A DNA stretch of 64,000 bases, from assembly GCF_035594125.1 (NCBI RefSeq), contig NW_026973701.1:142501-206500 (forward strand), written 5' to 3'. The position numbers and the translations under genes are program-made. The DNA is from Scylla paramamosain. Lineage: Eukaryota; Arthropoda; Malacostraca; Decapoda; Portunidae. Below, piece by piece: positions 60,561-64,000 of this stretch; position 1 is the first letter of the stretch, and every line of letters starts with the position of its first letter. The notes beneath the pieces are model-generated. The model was not told the origin of the DNA and made no database searches. It saw nothing but the letters and a program-made list of their open reading frames with translations.

Positions 60561-61063
60561 ATGGTACACTCAGACCAGGCTAAGAAGTGAACTGTCTCTT
60601 CCCCTTGTACTTTTCTCAATCTCCAAGTGTTAACTCCACACTAACTGGCACAAAACAGTAAGTGCTTTAGTCTATCTACTTTTCAATCTTAGGCACCTAA
60701 TATAACAGTGTTTTATCTCCTTAGTTTAGGAGGAGTTCACAAGTGCACTATTGGTTTTGTAAGCTTGTCAGGAGCAAGTATTTTCACTTTATTTTCCAAG
60801 TATATGACCTGATGTGCTATGCCTAAGTTCCTGGGGTGTAGCAGAGTGGTCTACGAGATGACTGCTAACCACCAGGAGGTGACAGAACTAAGAGTATGAA
60901 TGATGCGTGTATGAGAGTATAGTCCTTTGCCTGGGCCACCCTATGAGGGATTGCTTGTCTGGTATATAGAGGGAGACAGGTACATTTTGCAGGTCTCCAT
61001 TTGTGTTGGAGATAATCCCTGCACTGTTCTGAAATATTTGAGCTTCCCCTGACCATGACTGAC

Positions 61064-61186
61064 CTGGCTTGAAGAGGGTAGGGACTATCAGGGCTCGGTT
61101 GTTGCCCAGGGTAGCACAGAAAGACACCAGGTCAGGCTCAGCAGGTGTGTCAGATTCAGTGGTGACCTCACTACTTGTCACCACAC
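61064..61186 (-). CDS. Internal coding exon of the unidentified host gene
   Basis: 123 nt on the minus strand with an excellent acceptor 'cctttctccctgcag' and donor 'aagccag|gtcagt'. Phase 1 at both ends. The 40 full codons read 'VVTSSEVTTESDTPAEPDL', a Ser/Thr/Glu-rich part, then 'VSFCATLGNNRALIVPTLFK'. Open only in this frame over its full length together with consensus splice sites. It would join the exon at 59367 in frame. No domain recognised; composition suggests a flexible segment. Confidence 0.7.
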
Positions 61187-61562
61187 CTGCAGGGAGAAAG
61201 GAGCAGATGTGTGGTGGTGATGGCTGTCTGTCCTCTATATAGTGAAAAGTGGCACAGTAAAAAAAGATGGGTTGCAATTTATGAACGAGTGAATTGACTA
61301 ATTGCTTTCAAGGCACCACAGCAAGGGTCATACGTCATCAAACATTATATAAAATATTAAGAAAATATTTGAAGATAATTGTTGAATGTTCAGAAATATT
61401 TATACATCAAAACTTCTGCACTGCAATGAACTGTAATCTGTAATTTTTTTCCTTTTCAATGCATTTCTCAAGATTCATGATTTTCCTTTTTTATAATTCT
61501 TAGGTGTAAATTTTGCAGTCATAAATCACAAGAAATCACAGGAAATGACAAATAATTTTACA

Positions 61563-61565
<3 letters not shown>

Positions 61566-61620
<55 letters not shown>
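61566..61620. repeat. (CT)n microsatellite
   Basis: CT run of about 55 bp in the intron between the exons at 61064 and 61940. C-rich CACC sequence follows at 61730-61920. Confidence 0.95.
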
Positions 61621-61623
<3 letters not shown>

Positions 61624-61939
61624 TGTTCCCTAAGGGGTCCTCCTCCCACATTCCCAGCATCACCTTTAGTCAATGAATAAACATGAGTGCACTTTTGCTT
61701 AACACTCCATCACAGCACTCCATTACCATGCCATCACTCCCTGCCACAGCATCACCCCTCCCCCCCCACCCTGGCAACACCACCCAGCCACACCACCTAC
61801 CACCTCAACACTATTTTGCACCAGCCACATCTTAGCTAATCTCTTACATCACCTATAAGCCTTAAGCCTCCACACTCGTCACACCACCACTCTCAGCTGC
61901 ACCTCCCAGCCACACCACCTACTACATTTGTTCCTGCGG

Positions 61940-62034
61940 CTAGACTTGGGTGTCGTTGGCCCTCCGTTGGTGTGGCTGTGAGTATGGTAGGCGCACACTG
62001 ACAGATGAGCCGCTTGCCTCCTTGCTGGCTGCAC
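61940..62034 (-). CDS. Exon of the host gene with an alternative stop
   Basis: On the minus strand an acceptor 'cacctgtactatcctcag' is followed by a phase-1 start, 30 codons and TAG (61942-61940). The peptide begins 'AASKEASGSSVSVRLPYSQP' and ends N-D-T-Q-V, again compatible with a class I PDZ ligand. An internal donor-like site (tgtca|gtgtgc) at about 61996 would leave 1 base and allow in-frame joining to the exon at 61064. So this is either an alternative last exon or a 39-nt exon read through. Support is weaker than for the other exons, since only one splice site is needed. Confidence 0.5.
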
Positions 62035-62094
62035 CTGAGGATAGTACAGGTGTGGTAAGGCTTTGACTTAGACCAGGTGTGTTAATTAGGTACC

Positions 62095-64000
62095 CTCTAT
62101 TGCAGTGGTTTCCAACCTTTTTGAATTCTCGCCCCCCCTTCGTTAAATGACAAGTTCCCTGCGCCCCCTCCACTCTGGTTTAAATACTGCTATTTACTGT
62201 CATAGTCGGCACAAATCAGCGATAAAAAAAAATTATACAATACATAATTATGTATGACTGAATGTATAGGCTTACCTTTACTAGTGTGATGGTTGCGCTT
62301 GCTTCTCTGAGCAGAGTTTCTCAAATCTCGGAGAATGTGATGAAACTGAGACCCATAATTCCTTTTCTATTACTGAGCGAGAACGGTATTTTGTTTTGAG
62401 GACAGCAACTGAACTAAATCCTGATTCACACAAGTATGATGTCACAAAACGTAATAAAATGCCAATGGCCTTAGTTGACAAGGAAGGGTACCAAAATTTT
62501 TCCAAAGGTCCTGCATCAAACACAAGTTTCAGCGAACCGTCACATGACAAATCAATAAGTTGCTCCTGGTCAGCTGTAGACAGTGTGCTTGTAGAGTTAT
62601 CACCAAATGGGTTTCTTATCCATTCGTAATCACTTGTGTCTACATCTTTAAAGTAAAATGAGCACTTCCCCAGGAGAGTGCTCAGCAAACAATTCATTTC
62701 CACCTAGTACGCTAGTATGTTTGAGAAACTCTTGCAAGTTTGGTAACATGTCAAAACTGTTATTTTCTACATTCCTTTTCCATAACTCAATTTTCTTCAT
62801 AAATGCACGTATTTTGTCACTCTGTGCGAAAATATTCATGTGGAGCCCCTGCATAGACTGATTCAGTTGGTTAAGTTTCTCAAAGATATCAACCATGTAA
62901 GCAAGTTTTTTAATGAAATAATCATCTGTGAAAAAGTCTCCATTTTTGTTTTTATTTTCACAAATGAATGTAGCAATTTCATTTCTAAGTTCATACACTC
63001 TATGGAGTACTTTTCCACGGGATAGCCAGCGTGATTCACAGTAATACAGTAGAGCAGTGTGTTCAGCACCAAAATCTTTACATAACTGTGCAGTCTTCCT
63101 TTCAATGGACTGTTCTTTATGTAATTTACAACCCTGACAACATCTTTGAGCAAATTACCTAACTCTTCATTCATACTGCCTGATGCAAGTGCCTGTCTAT
63201 GAAGCATGCAGTGCGTCCATGAAGTGTGTGGAGCCTTTTCCCTCACCAAAGCTTGCAGTCCAGCATGTCGTCCTGCCATTGACTGGGCTCCATCAGTGCA
63301 CAGTCCAACACAATTTTCCCAGCTTATTCCATGTTCATTGAAAAAATTGTCAATCATGTTGAACACTTTTACAGCTGTGGCTCTACCAACAATAGGTTTA
63401 CAAAACAACAGATCTTCCTTAATTTCATTGGCAGATATATAGCACACATAAGTTATTAAATGAGCATCTTTCACTACATCAGTAGCCTCATCTATTTGCA
63501 ACCCAAAATGCGAATATTTAAGTACATCTGTCAACTGATCACATAAATCATCACTAATGTCTGAAATTCTTCTGCCAACTGTATTATCTGCAAGAGGAAT
63601 GCTGCGTAACTTGTTGGCACTTTGTTCATCGAGCATTATTTCCACCATGTCAATAGCAGCGGGTAATACCCAGGTTTCTGCTATGTTGTGAGCTTTTTTG
63701 CATCTTGCAATTATGTAGGAAACTTTATAAGAAGCAAGCAAAGCACTTGCAGCTGTGGTAGATGTCTTCATGAAAGCCCGCCTCTGTTTATTAAATTCAT
63801 CAAGTCTCCTTTTAAAAAATTCCAGAGATTTGCCAACATGTTCAGGATGCTGTGTTTCAAGGTGGCGCTTCAATTTGCTTGGTTTCATGCTGTCCATGGC
63901 CAAAATATTTAAACACAACACACATTGAGGTCTCTCCGTTCCACTAACAACCGTAGATGTAAATCCAAGCGAGATAGCTGTTGTCATACTTTCTGGTTTT
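62095..64000 (-). mobile_element. hAT transposon (Buster/ZBED5-like), right part off window
   Basis: The element's end is at 62103: cagtggtttccaacctttttg is cut here to its first 20 bases, cagtggtttccaaccttttt, a classic hAT terminal repeat. The 8 bases before it, ctctattg (62095-62102), are the candidate target duplication. The transposase is on the minus strand. The other end is beyond 64000. It sits about 60 bp upstream of the 61940-62034 exon's acceptor, in an intron of the host gene. Confidence 0.88.
62281..64000 (-). pseudogene. hAT transposase, ZBED5/SCAND3-like, with frameshifts
   Basis: The N-terminal frame (63987 to 62863) has a BED-type zinc finger (CVLC ... HLETQHPEH), 'KAHNIAETWVLPAAIDMV', the first catalytic Asp in 'LQIDEATDVV', 'LCTDGAQSMAGRHAGL' and 'HCMLHRQALAS', all signature boxes of this hAT group. 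About 63110 the frame breaks; 62998-62648 carries 'MYELRNEIATFICE' and 'LNQSMQGLHMNIFAQSDKI', and 62703-62281 the dimerisation segment ('FVTSYLCESGFSSVAVLKTK'). Upstream of 63987, 'RKYDNSYL' lies in another frame, so the true N-terminus continues off the window beyond one more frame break near 63960. At least three frame breaks, so inactive unless they are sequencing indels. Confidence 0.9.

Overview
This is eukaryotic, repeat-dominated nuclear DNA from an animal, most probably a decapod crustacean and possibly a crab. The pointers are very dense dinucleotide microsatellites (CT/GA, GT/CA, AT), many degraded non-LTR retrotransposons of arthropod type, a Gypsy/Ty3 (Mag-like) LTR element, hAT, Harbinger-type and MITE-type DNA transposons, and only small spliced fragments of an ordinary gene. 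The organism call is inference from this content. I see no rRNA, tRNA, CRISPR, operon or prokaryotic gene.

Layout. 0-7 kb: a truncated LINE end, then a structurally complete Gypsy/Ty3 element (1411-6448) whose two 229-bp LTRs look identical, inserted in an ATT microsatellite. 7-13 kb: microsatellites, long purine-rich and pyrimidine-rich strands, and a minus-strand LINE (family 1, copy A). 13-21 kb: a second LINE tail, a microsatellite-studded inverted repeat at 15.33-16.16 kb, two old degenerate tandem arrays (17.5-18.3 and 19.3-20.2 kb), and LINE pieces. 21-28 kb: a broken hAT transposase, a second inverted repeat with AT-rich core (24.34-25.03 kb) and a Harbinger-type fragment. 28-37 kb: related minisatellite arrays in opposite orientation, a duplicated GC-rich block, and fragments of several LINE families. 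37-46 kb: mostly unique AT-rich DNA, a MITE, and two LINE pseudogenes end to end. 46-55 kb: a Myb/SANT-like relic, two large copies of LINE family 1 in opposite orientation, and a 61-bp minisatellite. 55.8-62.0 kb: at least four small exons of an ordinary minus-strand gene, interleaved with short repeats. 62.1-64 kb: the end of a ZBED/Buster-type hAT transposon inserted in an intron of that gene, running off the window.

How the parts relate. Nearly all protein-coding sequence is transposon-derived. Only the Gypsy-type gag and pol look intact. LINE family 1 accounts for seven pieces, and most LINE copies are 5' truncated, as expected for target-primed insertion. The minus-strand gene at the right end is the only convincing host locus: its internal exons are all phase 1, so they can be joined or skipped without changing frame, and its two possible endings use different C-termini. 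I could not identify its family.

The most unusual structures are the two large inverted repeats, the opposed related minisatellite arrays, and the unrecognised phase-1 gene. No wholly new enzymatic system is evident.
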